The translations under genes and the position numbers were made by a program. A DNA stretch of 64,000 nt, from assembly GCA_024741835.1 (NCBI GenBank), contig JAENRP010000101.1, positions 1-64,000 on the forward strand, written 5' to 3'. Shown piece after piece: positions 11,136 to 22,504 of this stretch. The notes beneath the pieces were generated by a model. That model saw only the letters and a program-made list of their open reading frames with translations. It had not been told where the DNA came from and did not search any database. The DNA is from Diplocarpon mali. Taxonomy: Eukaryota; Ascomycota; Leotiomycetes; Helotiales; Drepanopezizaceae. Numbering within the stretch: position 1 is the stretch's first letter; every line of letters starts with the position of its first letter.

Positions 11136-12472
11136 TTATCCCAGTCCGACGTACTTGAACCAGTTCGATCTACAGTCTTCTTTCATCAGCCAAGACTCGC
11201 CGTCCGTGAAGCGGCCTGTGACGCAGCCACTGCATTTGGGCGAATTGGGGCAGTTGAAATAGGGAATGTGTTGGTAGCCAATGTCACGGAACCTAGAGGA
11301 CATTAGTATCCGAATGCCGAACTCGTTCCGCAGGGAGCCTACCAATGGATCTTGCTTGTATCCTCAAACAATCCTAGCGCAATACTGTGGACAGGGGCAT
11401 CCCCCCATCTCTCGTAGAAGAACCCACCCGCACGGTCTAAGTGGTTGAAATAATCCTCATACGCCTGGCTCCGCCAAAAACTCATATCGGCGATCTCGAA
11501 ATTCGACCAGAAATGGCACGTCGAATATCCGTTTGCCTTAGTGTTGTGCTCGGGCCTTCTGGAGCTATCTGTTAGCCATGCCATCGCGTTCTTGTCATGG
11601 AGGTATTCCGGGTGCGCAGCGACAAACTTGGTCGTCTCGGGCCACAGCGTCGGAATAGATTCTGGCGCGTCGTATAGGTTGATCGTGAATCCGTACGTCT
11701 TGTTGTGGTCGGCCATGTATCTGAACACATCGTAATCCACGTCGCAGAAGAAGTGGACTTTTGGTTCCACTCGCCAGTAGAATTGTGTGTTCGCCAGAGC
11801 TGGATGTTTGTAGAAAAGCCCGCTGTTCCAACGGCACATCTGGTGGTACGACTTCATGGCGGCGTACTGGATGTCGTTCTCCTTCAGTATCCTGGCCGAC
11901 TCCTGGAACAACTCCTCATCGATCCAAGAAGGCACATCCCAATGTTCTTTGGGAATAACCTCTGCAGGCAGAATTAGCAATGCCGCTTAGCAAACTTTTT
12001 GTAGCCCTACCATATCTACATTCAGCTTTTGTCTCTGCTGACGTGCGCTCCTTGAACTCTGCCGTGAATGGTACATCGTTGAAAAACGTCCATGGATAGT
12101 TGAATTTAGAGTTCCACGTCCGCTCGAGATCTCGCATAGCTTGTACAATCCCCTCGACTTCCTCATTGCGCACCAGCGAAAGCAGGGTCGCGTTTATTCG
12201 ATTCGTGCCCTCGGCGCCCGGCCCGTATCCCTCTTTTGCTCTCCATAACACTCCTTCAGGTTCTCCAGTGACTAAAGTACATGTGAGCACTGCTCAACCA
12301 GCGATAGGGCAGTTGAGCGCATACGATCCAGGAGAGGGTCTCTTTCTATATTCTCCAGTGTATCCCCAGGCCCCTGGGGATACTTCGCCGAACCGGAGAT
12401 CTGGTACATGAAAAAGACTAATAAGCCTAGAAATACCAAGCCCAGCACTCGGACGGGTCTCGCTATCGTCAT
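11136..12472 (-). CDS. Alpha-1,2-mannosyltransferase, GT15 (KRE2/MNT1 family)
   Basis: Model: exons 12472-12325, 12271-12011, 11961-11343 and 11292-11136, 394 aa. Introns run GTATGC...TTAG, GTAGGG...GCAG and GTAGGC...CTAG (the last with ACTAAT). Residues ~7-25 form a single hydrophobic signal anchor after a short basic N-terminus, giving a type II Golgi protein. Family marks follow: T-G-E-P-E-G-V, W-T-F-F-N-D-V-P-F-T, F-Y-W-R-V-E-P (~197), F-F-C-D-V-D-Y-D-V-F and T-C-H-F-W-S-N-F-E-I (~284-293). The Glu of the last motif corresponds to the proposed nucleophile of yeast Kre2. The enzyme adds alpha-1,2-mannose from GDP-mannose to O- and N-glycans. It is divergently arranged with the GCP5-like gene 190 bp away. 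Confidence 0.92.
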
Positions 12473-12662
12473 TTTGTGAGGATTTTTATCAACAACCTCC
12501 GTCGACAGAGGCTGGATGCGTATGAGAGTTGCCCTTGTGTATCTTGCTACGGGTTTTGATTAAGCTATCGCTTACATAATCAGGCGCGTCTCCCTGGCAG
12601 TCCCAGCGCGTTCAGTTTCTTGGACAAGCAAATGTCAATCAATCTGGGATTACGGTTTCGCC
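12473..12662. promoter_or_regulatory. 190-bp divergent promoter region
   Basis: This is the whole space between the start codons of the GT15 gene (minus) and the GCP5-like gene (plus). Both promoters and 5' leaders must fit here or overlap the neighbouring transcript. No specific element is claimed. Confidence 0.5.
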
Positions 12663-15526
12663 ATGGCGCATGTTCTAGAGCTTGGAGCGTTGACAGATGA
12701 GCTTGTAACGTTAATCACATCCATATCAGCAGAGGTAATTGTTCTCTGTTCAGGGACTTCCATTCGTAGTCATAATAGCCGTTCTCCTCGACCTTCGCTG
12801 ACGTGCGACAGACGGATCCTTCAAGATATAGCGCACATCGAGAAAGTGCGCTCCGAGCTTTGCGGCTACAAAATCACCCCCGCACAAACCAGTTCGATGT
12901 CACCAGACAACTCGGCGGTCTGGAAGAAAAGTTCCGAGTATACAATGAAGATTCATTGGCAGATGCACTAAGGGAACGTCTAGACAGAATAGCAGCTTTG
13001 GATGTGAAATGGACGCCAGATATATTGCAGTTGCTCCTTGAGCTGTCAGACCAACCTGTATCAAAATCAAAACTGAAGGATCTCGACAGGCTCAAGGATT
13101 TAGAACAGGACACAAGGCTCGCCTTGAAGTGGCAGGATCTTGTTGCGGAGGATCCGCTGTTAAGAGAAAGGAGTGTCTGGCAAAATGTTGACTTTGGCGC
13201 AGAAGAATCGGATGGCGAGGATGGTTTCGAAGACTCTCGGTCAGATCTATCTAGAACCACGGAGGACACTACAAGATCAAGTGTATACGACAAGTACACC
13301 TCACGGCCGGAGTACGCAGTTGACACGGCCAGTATTCATGAATTGAGCGCTCTCCGTGATCAACAGTTCTGGCAGAAGACGCCCAATGCATACGGAGTGC
13401 CGCTGGAAACAGTGAAGAAACCAATCACTGAGCTTCAAGCTATCCGGGAAGTGCTGTTTATGCTCGGGGGACTTCCGACATCTTTATTCGAGAGCGATGT
13501 GGATGATCCAACAACCATCCGACCGTCCAAGGGATACTCTCTGAAGCATGCATCTGCAGATGCGTTCTTGAAGCTTGCCAAATCATTTGCCGATAATGGC
13601 TCGTCTCTTAACCGTATAAGATCGTGGGTCAAGATTCCTCAGCCTAACCCTTTAATTCAGGGTTTCCAAAGTGCTTTGCTTCGTCGAATCATCGACTTTG
13701 AAGCCCGTTTATCTGGGATTCAACAGCGGCTGGTATCGCCCACAGAAGACATTATTATTAGTCTACTGGCTGTCCAAGCAGAGCTAGCTACTCATATCCT
13801 TCCCCTAGTTCGACTTTCTGAGATCACTAGAAAACTTGAGGCCGAGCCATACGCACACGCATTCCGATATCTGGAACTTCTGTACGACGAAGCTTGTACA
13901 TCCCAGATGGGTGGAGATGATGACATGTACGCATTTATGGGCCGCGTATTCTTTGACTGTTTTCGTATATACCTCCGGCCAATGCGGCTCTGGATGGAAG
14001 AAGGGGAATTGGCCAAAGATGATAATGTGTTCTTCGTATCTGAAATATCTGGAGGCGCGGACTTGAAATCGTTATGGGAATCGCGGTTCAAGATCCGGAA
14101 AACGCAAAATGGCTTACTCCATGCGCCCAGATTTCTCCAGGCCGCTGCCAACAAGATTTTCAACACAGGCAAAAGTGTCGTGGTTCTTAAACATCTCAAC
14201 CAATACGACTCAATGAGATCTACTGGAGGTGCTTCTGAGCCGGTGTTGGATTTCGATGCCGTTTGCAACCCCGCAGATCAACTTGCTACTTTCCCGGAAA
14301 TATTTGATGTCGCATTTGACGCTTGGGTTCAGAGCAAGCACCACCATGCATCTTCTATGCTGCGAAAGACGTTGTTTGACTCTTGCGGTCTGCATACTGC
14401 ACTCGATGCCCTATCTCATATCTACTTCATGGCGGATGGCATAACGGCTTCGGCCTTCACCAACACTATCTTCGACAAACTAGACACACTCAACACATCC
14501 TGGAACGATCAATTCACTCTCACCGAGCTTTCTCGAAGTACCTTCGGATCCATACAGTCAATAAATCCGGATCGGTTGCGGACGAGAATCTTGGCAATGC
14601 CTCGCAAGCACTGCGACGTCTCGAGCTGTCGGAGGACAGTAAAAGTCCTCGCTGTTGTGGAATTTAGATACCATCTTTCCTGGCCAATTCAAATCATACT
14701 CACGCCGGCCACGATCCCATCATATAAACGAATCTTCACATTCCTCCTGCAAGTTCGACGGACCTCCCATATCCTTTCACGGCAGCGATTGATCAACGAT
14801 GGGCTTACAACCAACAGCAGCTCTGACGAGCGAGCACTATATTACTCGCTAAGAACTGCGCTCATTTGGTTCACCCAGAGTTTATACTACTACCTCACAT
14901 CACTCGTCCTGGAACCCTCATCGCAGAGAATGCGAGCAGAGCTCAAAGAAGCCGAAGACGTCGATGCTATGATATCAGTTCACTCTCGATATGTCAAAAA
15001 CGTTCTTGACCAGGCACTTCTCGGCAGCAAGTTAGAGCTCATCCACAAAACAATTTTGAAGATTCTCGACCTTGGCATCAAGCTCGAGGATGCGCAATCA
15101 GCCAACGCGGTTGCTGATCGAGTGGCCCTCGAGCAGCAACAAGAGATGATGGATCTCTCTTTGGCCAGTCTGGGACTGCAGACACCGAGACGGCAGACGA
15201 AGCAACTCATGCGGGTACCTAAATCGGCCAGCAAAAATACCTGCTCGAGCGCGGACGAGGACGAGGATGTAGACGTCGACCTGAGTATCTTGTCTTCGGC
15301 CGCAGGTGACCAAAAGGAGGAGTCGTATGTGGAGAAACTCAGGCAGATGAAGGCTGACTTCGACAGGCTTGCGAGATTCGTCGCTAGTGGATTGAAGGGG
15401 GTCGCTAGAGCCGGTGCCGGTGACGAGGCCAGGCGCTGGGAGGCTTTGGGTGAGATCTTTGAGTCTGGACTGGGGACGGGGACGGGGATGGGGATGGGGA
15501 TGGGGAATCGAAGGGATGGCATTTAG
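12663..15526 (+). CDS. Gamma-tubulin complex component, GCP5-like
   Basis: Model: exons 12663-12734 and 12812-15526, 928 aa. The 77-nt intron starts GTAATT and ends CGACAG, phase 0, and adds a 24-residue N-terminus starting M-A-H-V-L-E-L-G-A-L. The protein belongs to the Spc97/Spc98 (GCP) family. A conserved N-terminal block V-L-F-M-L-G-G-L-P-T-S lies near residue 235. The C-terminal gamma-tubulin-binding region includes W-P-I-Q-I-I-L-T (~647) and I-F-T-F-L-L-Q-V-R-R. The L-G-G-L-P-T-S block fits GCP5/Mod21 better than GCP2 or GCP3; GCP6 is less likely. It would act in the gamma-tubulin ring complex at spindle pole bodies and septa. The extreme C-terminus (G-T-G-T-G-M-G-M-G-M-G) is encoded by a G-rich simple repeat at about 15475-15506 and may vary in length. 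Confidence 0.85.
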
Positions 15527-16340
15527 CAGGACTCGCCTCGAGACTTCTTTATATGAGCATACAAGCATGGGGAGAGAATAGCCAAGGGAGCCGCTACCAT
15601 GGTCCGGAATCTCGCTGACTACCCTTAGCGAGAAAGAAAGGGGCAGCTCCCTTAGCTCGTCCAGTCTTTCCCTTCGAAAACGCTCACGTGAGTAAATGGT
15701 GTCTCGCGTCACGCACAATGTCGTGCTTCGTTGTACCCGCCGCAGTGTATTCCCCGGCACGTGCGTCTCCAGCGCTTCTTTTTCATGCTGCTCCGACGCA
15801 CCACCGTTGCGAGATTCCCGACCGGACATCTTCGTCTTGCGCTTCCTCTCATGGACTCACCCGCAACCCGCGCTCCAGAAAACCACGATGATGTCTCGAA
15901 GCCTCGGTGGTGGAGTCTGCGAATAGCCACGATGCTGCACGTCCCGACTCCTGCGCCGGCCAACAATGGTGAGCTGTGTGGTGCTTGGTCAGAATTCCTC
16001 AGGTTTCGGCAGAGAGAGGCGGATAACCTCCAGTGCAGTCGGACTTAACCTCATAATATTGCCTGGCATTAAGTCCGAGGAGCATCTGTAGGTACCTCGA
16101 TGCGTGCCAGCTATCTTGGCCTTATCAGGTAACTCGACCTCGACCGCATCGGAGGGGATTCAGGCTAGGTCGACATCTTGTCCTTCCCTCTTTCTTACCT
16201 TCTCTTCTTTCATATTCCTCTCATCTCTTCTTCGATTGCCAGACGTGGCCATTCTCTATCCGGGTCAAGATCTGGTTCTGGTTCTGGTTTATCGACTGTT
16301 GGATATCGACTTGGAGAGGCCGCTTTACTCCTCTCACAAG
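15527..16340. other. Intergenic DNA upstream of the aminotransferase
   Basis: This runs from the GCP5-like stop to the aminotransferase start. Small ORFs around 15690-16050 on both strands show no family marks. The last ~200 bases are pyrimidine-rich (ctctt/tctc runs, 16180-16330), as in fungal core promoters. Confidence 0.5.
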
Positions 16341-18410
16341 ATGGCCGACTTGCAACATCTCTCGAAGGAGGCTGCACGCCTAAATAGCCCTTCAAAGCCT
16401 CCCTTGGATCTCAGCCATCACTTCTCCAGAGTTACGGTTGCGCGCAAGGACAGCAGCATCAAGAAGTTCTATCAGTATTTTCAAATACCTGGGATTGCAA
16501 ATTTGGCCGGCGGTAAGTGGCAACTCTCGTTGCTGTCAGAGCTGCGGTGCATTCGAAACCCTAACCTGCCTCTCCACCACTGCAGATGATTGTGCAATGC
16601 TGACAGAAGTCCAGGCCTTCCACACGCCTCCTTATTCCCTTTCGACACGCTCGAGGCTCAAACCGCAAAGCCCGAACGCTGGACGCCTACCCCGAACGAC
16701 CCCAACGATCCCAGTGAGCAGCTCCAATTGACACGCCTCACCAAGGGCCACGATGCCATGGCCTCAACACACATCACCGTGCCGCACACATCAGCCGCCG
16801 CAGACCTCCTACAGAAGATCGACCTCACATCTGCGCTGCAATACGGCACCGCGCAGGGCTACCCACCTCTATTCTCTTTCCTGCGCCAATTTTCGCGCGA
16901 GGTCTTGCATCCCAATACCCCATATGCGGGTGGGCCAGAGATCAACCTCACGGTGGGCAACACGGACGGCATGGCCAAGACAGTGGAGGCTTTCACGAAT
17001 GTCTGGAGTGCGGGCCGTGACCGGATCCGCGAGAGACCCGGGCTGTTGTGTGAACATTTTGCGTATCTAACTGCTGTGCAGGCCGTGGAGCCGAGGGGCG
17101 TGCAGGTTGTGCCTGTGGCGATGGATGGGGTGGGGTTGGCGCCTTCAGGGCCCGGGGGCTTGGAGGACGTCTTGGAGAACTGGGATCCGGCGAAAGGGTT
17201 AAGACCTCACCTGCTCTATACTGTCTCGTGAGTACAAACCTAGCAACAAGTGGATATCTGGCTAACGCTCTCTTCAGCATCGGTCAGAATCCAACTGGTA
17301 AAACTGTTTCTGTGCAGCGGCGCAAGGAAGTTTATGCTATTTGCAGTAAGTATGATGTTATCATCATTGAGGATGACCCTTACTGGTAAGCGAATCTTGA
17401 TGTTACACGCGGAATACCCCTGAGTTGTTTACTCTCGGTCCACGTACTAACCTTCGAGAAGGTACTTGCAATACCCAACTGCAGCATTACATGAAGCAGA
17501 AGCGCGAAACCTGCCCGTTCCAGTCGAACCAGTGCACCAGCCTGCCAGAAAGTCCGGCTACCCTTTCCTCGACAGTCTCGTGCCGTCATACCTCAGCGTC
17601 GACACTGACGGCCGCGTTGTGCGACTTGACACATTCTCCAAGACAGTCGCTCCTGGGTGCCGTGTAGGATGGATCACCAGCCAGCCAGCTATAATCGAGC
17701 GTATCCTCCGCATTACAGAATGCTCGACGCAACAACCTTCCGGATTTGTACAATCTCTGCTCTCCGAGCTAGTTCTTGGCGCCAGCCAACCAGCAATGGC
17801 TGAATTTAAAAGGAAGTCACCGAAAGACCAGCTCTCTTTCGCGGGTTGGCAATGCGACGGCTGGGTGCGCTGGCTCGCTGGTCTCCGCGGTGTCTATGAA
17901 CACCGCATGAACAGGATGTGTGGGCACCTGGAAGAGAATCGCTTCCTGCTGGAGCAGAAAAAGTTCTTACGAGCTGCGGATGCTGACTGGGCTGTCGTTT
18001 CTAAGACGGAGATGTACTCATTCAGCTGGCCTCGCGGCGGCATGTTCGTCTGGGTGCAGTTGCACTTCGAGAACCACCCATTAGCAGATGTTCTCCCCGG
18101 CCCTGAGTTGTCAAAAGCCTTGTGGATTTTCTTAACCAAACCTCCGTATTTGTGTTTGGCCTCTGTAGGCTCCATGTTCAGCCCTACGGAGAAGATCAGA
18201 ACCGAGGAGGGATGGAAATATTTCAGACTCTGCTTCGCGGCTGTCGCGGAGGAGGAACTGGATACGAGCAGCAAGAGGTTTGCTGCGGGCATCAAGGCAT
18301 TCTGGTCAATTAAGGATAAGAAGGAGTTAGAAGATATTCACGAGAGTCATGTAGATGCGGAGGATTACGCCGGAGACATAGTTAATTTGGGCATGATGCA
18401 CGCCTGCTGA
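16341..18410 (+). CDS. PLP-dependent aminotransferase, class I/II (ARO8-like)
   Basis: Model: exons 16341-16512, 16615-17227, 17278-17385 and 17462-18410, 613 aa, phases consistent. Introns: GTAAGT...CCAG, GTGAGT...TTCAG, GTAAGC...AAG (the last with GTACTAAC). Fold-type I marks are N-L-A-G-G-L-P near residue 55, G-T-A-Q-G-Y-P, the N-P-T-G loop (Q-N-P-T-G-K), I-I-E-D-D-P-Y-W, and S-K-T-V-A-P-G-C-R-V-G-W with Lys358 as the Schiff-base lysine. The pattern matches fungal aromatic/2-aminoadipate aminotransferases (yeast Aro8). At 613 aa it is ~100 residues longer than Aro8, mostly an extended C-terminus. Substrates are likely aromatic amino acids or 2-aminoadipate with 2-oxoglutarate; the exact choice is not readable from sequence. 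Confidence 0.88.
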
Positions 18411-18790
18411 AGCGATTGTTTACTCGCATTTCGAATCGAGGTAGATACTGGAATGAATAATGATTGAATGTGGAGACTAGCATTAACTTGAATTGAGAGA
18501 ATTGGCGACTGACCATCTGCCATCTTCACACTCCGACCAAAAAGCGAGTTGTACCTTACACTTACTTGGCATCCGCGACACCGCGCTCGTGAGTGTTGAT
18601 TATTTGCCTATCTCTATACATTCACTTTATATCCGACGTCAACGAGGCTTGAAAAGTCAGCCTCGCCTAGCAAAAATCCGACCCGTCACCACTGCAGCCT
18701 CGCCACTCCTCTCTTCTCCTCATCCTCCCTCCTCTGTACCGCTCCCACTCTTCACAGTAAACGCAACCTCCTCCCCGCCGTTCTCCGACA
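18411..18790. promoter_or_regulatory. Intergenic region upstream of MET12
   Basis: This 380-bp space ends in a strong CT-rich tract (about 18700-18780) directly before the MTHFR ATG, a common fungal promoter feature. No specific site is assigned. Confidence 0.45.
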
Positions 18791-20782
18791 ATGGAGAAAA
18801 TCACCGACAAAATCGCTGCCCTGCCCCCGGGCTCCTCCTACTTCTCCCTTGAGTTCTTCCCGCCCAAGACAACAATGGGCTCCTCGAACTTGCGCGCTCG
18901 GCTCGACCGCATGTCGCGCGCCCTTCGCCCTCTCTTCGTAACAGTCACCTGGGGCGCCGGCGGCTCCACAGCTACCAAGTCTCTCGAGCTCGCGGAGCTG
19001 TGCCAACGCGAGCTCGGCCTCACCACCTGCCTCCATCTGACCTGCACGAACATGAGCCGGGCCTTGGTTGACCAGGCTTTGGAAGATGCGAAGGCACTAG
19101 GGATTCGGAATATCCTGGCTCTGAGGGGCGATCCGCCGCGCAGCGAGGAATATCGGGAGCCAGATGAGAACGGTCAGAGTGCGCAGGCCATGGAGGAGGA
19201 GTTTGAGTGGGCCGAAGACCTGGTGCGGTACATCCGCAAGCAGTACGGCGGCTACTTTTGCATTGGCGTGGCGGCATATCCGGAGGGCCATGCGGATGAG
19301 AGTGATCCCAACGGCCAGAGCTTAGAGCACGACTTGCCGTACCTGGTGGGCAAGGTTGCGGCGGGGGCGGACTTCATCATGACGCAGTTGTTTTTCGATG
19401 TGGATGCGTATGATGGGTTCGAAAAGCGTCTGAGGGAGCACGAGAGTGGCGTCTTCACGGATATGCCGATTATCCCTGGCATGATGCCCATACAGAGCTA
19501 TCAGATGATCAAGCGGACTGCAAAGCTGAGCCATGCGAGGATGCCGGCCAACGTCATCTCCAGGCTGGACGAGGTCAAGGGCGATGATGAGATGGTCAAG
19601 AAGGTCGGAGTAGATGTGGTGAGCGAGATTGTCGCGCATATCCAGAAGAAAGCCGCGCCTGGACCGAGAGGGTTCCATTTCTATACTCTCAATCTGGAGA
19701 AAGCCGTCGCGTTCATTCTGGAGCGGACGCATCTCATTCCCTCGCTGCCACTGGCCTCCGAGTCTGCGATTCTGGATGTCCCATCGCCCCTGGAATCTGT
19801 GCAGCTAAACGGCTCCTCTCATACACGGCCCTCCCGCCGCCACAGCTCTATAGGTTCCGATCCTCATAATCGCGTTATAATAAGCGGCCCCAAGACCTCC
19901 AACCCCGACCGCGAAACCACGGCTTTGGAAGCCGCCATCCCCGCCGAGCCTGTCAACACTCGCGCGAACACGCTCGCCATCTCCGAAGGCGAAGGTAGTC
20001 TCGGCCGCGAAGCAACGTGGGACGATTTCCCGAACGGCCGCTGGGGAGACGCCCGCTCGCCTGCTTACGGCGAAATAGACGGCTACGGCGTCAGCCTCCA
20101 CATGTCCGTCGCCCAAGCCCTCAAGCTCTGGAACCACCCTCTCTCCTCAGCAGATATCACCTCTCTCTTCATCCGCCACATAGAGGGCTCTTTACCCGCC
20201 ATTCCATGGAGCGAAGAAGGCCTCAACGAGGAAAGCAACACGATCAAATCACAGCTCCTGACACTCAACCAGAAGGGCTGGTGGAGCGTCGCTTCCCAGC
20301 CCGCAGTTAACGGCGTGACGTCCTCCGACCCCATTTTCGGCTGGGGTCCTAAGAACGGGTTCGTATTTCAGAAAGCGTTCGTGGAGATCTTCATCCCATC
20401 TTCAGAATGGGTATCCCTCCGTGCCAAGCTCGCCTCCGCCGCCATCGCGCCTAATGTTTCGTGGTACGCATCTAATGCCTCGGGCACATTCCTGTCCTCT
20501 TCCCCGAACTCATCAGAGGGTAATAGCGGCAGCACGAACGCCGTGACGTGGGGCGCCTTCCCCGGCAAGGAAATCATCACGCCGACCATCATCGAAGAGG
20601 TGAGTTTCCGCGCTTGGGCTGAGGAGGCATTTGGGATCTGGGGCGAGTGGGGGCGGGTCTATCCACCAAGGAGTGCATCGAAGAAGTGCATCGATGAAGT
20701 GGCGGCTGACGTATGGCTGGTGAATGTTATCCATCATGGGTATGTGGAAAAAGAGGGCCTGTGGGAGTTGTTACTCGGATGA
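18791..20782 (+). CDS. MET12: Methylenetetrahydrofolate reductase, MET12 type
   Basis: A single uninterrupted reading frame of 663 aa. The N-terminal ~300 residues are the MTHFR TIM barrel, with E-F-F-P-P-K-T, V-T-W-G-A-G-G-S-T, L-T-C-T-N-M, L-A-L-R-G-D-P-P, G-V-A-A-Y-P-E-G-H and T-Q-L-F-F-D-V. The C-terminal half is the eukaryotic regulatory (AdoMet-responsive) domain. The enzyme reduces 5,10-methylene-THF to 5-methyl-THF with FAD and NAD(P)H, feeding methionine synthesis in the cytosol. Details such as P-L-F-V-T-V-T-W-G and A-A-Y-P-E-G-H match yeast Met12 better than Met13, and the length (Met12 ~657) agrees. In yeast Met12 is the minor isozyme, so a second MTHFR gene is expected elsewhere. 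A linker at about 335-400 is Ser-rich and poorly conserved. Confidence 0.93.
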   Translation: MEKITDKIAALPPGSSYFSLEFFPPKTTMGSSNLRARLDRMSRALRPLFVTVTWGAGGSTATKSLELAELCQRELGLTTCLHLTCTNMSRALVDQALEDAKALGIRNILALRGDPPRSEEYREPDENGQSAQAMEEEFEWAEDLVRYIRKQYGGYFCIGVAAYPEGHADESDPNGQSLEHDLPYLVGKVAAGADFIMTQLFFDVDAYDGFEKRLREHESGVFTDMPIIPGMMPIQSYQMIKRTAKLSHARMPANVISRLDEVKGDDEMVKKVGVDVVSEIVAHIQKKAAPGPRGFHFYTLNLEKAVAFILERTHLIPSLPLASESAILDVPSPLESVQLNGSSHTRPSRRHSSIGSDPHNRVIISGPKTSNPDRETTALEAAIPAEPVNTRANTLAISEGEGSLGREATWDDFPNGRWGDARSPAYGEIDGYGVSLHMSVAQALKLWNHPLSSADITSLFIRHIEGSLPAIPWSEEGLNEESNTIKSQLLTLNQKGWWSVASQPAVNGVTSSDPIFGWGPKNGFVFQKAFVEIFIPSSEWVSLRAKLASAAIAPNVSWYASNASGTFLSSSPNSSEGNSGSTNAVTWGAFPGKEIITPTIIEEVSFRAWAEEAFGIWGEWGRVYPPRSASKKCIDEVAADVWLVNVIHHGYVEKEGLWELLLG

Positions 20783-22504
20783 GAAGATAATTTGTCGCCT
20801 AGGGTGGGCCGCCCGTCGGGATGGAGAGTGGCTCTACGGGGAGGGCTGGATAGTTGATCGGCGCGGGGCGATGGGCTCGAGCAGTTTATAGGACGGGCAT
20901 ACGAGGAGTTGGATTTGTAACGGATAAGGAAAATGGAGTCGGCGCTCACGGCATTCGTGGTGGGTCTGCTCAGATGTAAATATAAAATACCATCTTTCCT
21001 ACCATACCAAGCAGAGCGACAGCGAGCGATCAAAAGCACGCAACCCTCTCTCGCCATCTCCGCTTATAAGCGAATGCTCCTATCAAACATCGACCCGTGA
21101 GAAAAGCGCAGCAATGCCACCCCCCCCCCCCTCCCCTCCAACCTGCGTACCACTCGCATATTCCACCTGCTCTACAGAGTCCAGACCGGAAGCCGGCGGC
21201 AGCGAGGGCACCTTGACCGTAACGACGTGACGACCTGGCGGGAGCAAGGCGGAGTGGGGCTTGGGAGCTGAAGCTGCCGAGCGGGTGGTGGACTGTGTTT
21301 GCGAGACATGGGATGTAGGATGTAGGATATAGGATGTAATGGATGATGTGGCACTCTTCGATCTTGGAGGTTGGAGATCGGAGTTTGGAGAATGGAGGCC
21401 GGAGAGTCGGAAACCTGGATGGGTGCTGTGCTGTGCTGGGTGGGAGGGGTGCGGTTGTCAACTTGTTACGCGTGGGTATCGATCTTACAGGCAAGGCAAT
21501 AGGTGCTTTGCTTCTTTCAGGCTCGTCGCTCGTCGCTTGTAGCCTGTACCTGTTGCTTTTTGCTCCGCGTAAGAGATGCGGACGGTTGGTGGAGCAAACG
21601 CGGGATTGGTTCATGTCAAGGTTTCTAGGGCACTTGGGTCACCTATGTTATTTTGTGGCTCACACTCACGTCTCGGAGCATGGGTTAAGGCCGGATTCAT
21701 ATCACGGAAAAGAATGTATTCATCCTGGTGAATTCGTAGTAGGCGAAACGCGCCTCCTCTATCCATCCTCGACCTCAAAGAAAGAAACAAATCCCCGAAT
21801 CGTACGCACCCGATCCAGACCAGACAGACGCCCCAGCTCCTCGTCACAAGCATCTAAGCCCAGTCGGAGAAGTACCGAGAGGGATATCCCGATCGTGTGG
21901 CGTGCCTCGTCTGATGTGCGTGGATAAAGGAAAAGCGCGTCGTATCGAATCGTATGTGGAAAATGAGAATAAAACCCCGACATCAGCTGTCCAGCAATGA
22001 TCCCCCTCCATGAGAGGAGCCGGGGATGAATCCTAGTAGAGGCCAATCCCCACCAATGCAATCAATCATTCAGCCCGTCTCGGACGAGGTAGAAAGGTGA
22101 GATGGACAGCACGAAAAAGAAGCCGGAGCCGGAGAACAAACGATTGTGGCAAACAAGCTGCTGGAAAGTCTTCGGAGTCGAGACACAGAGAATTCATTTG
22201 CGGTTGTCCATTATTGGGACTGGAACTCCACCATCGGTATTTTGGTGCGCGCAGTGCTGACGAGAAATCGAAAGAAGAAAGAAACAAAGAAAGTAAACAG
22301 CCAATGAATGATCGGAAATCTATGCTTTGCACATCGAAGCATACCGAGCCGAGAGGAAGTGATCGCGTAGAGTTGCGAAGTGGCGGGGCGGATCTTTTCG
22401 TCCAGAGACGGGTTGTCTGGGATGACTTCTCAACTACCTCAAGTGAAGCTCGCAGACAGAGATGAAATCGAGCATGCCGGCCGAAATCGCTGGCTGGTAC
22501 ACGC
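20783..22504. other. Convergent intergenic region
   Basis: This lies between the ends of MET12 (plus) and the tandem-exon gene (minus). It contains a c-run near 21121-21135 and a short gatgtagg/gatgtaat repeat (21311-21340). ORFs on both strands (21030-21614 minus, 21343-21927 plus) overlap each other and show no domain. I see no gene. Confidence 0.5.

Noticed and set aside
21030..21927. Overlapping 194-codon frames on both strands between MET12 and the tandem-exon gene
   Set aside because: They overlap each other in opposite strands and show no conserved motif. The region is a convergent 3' spacer.
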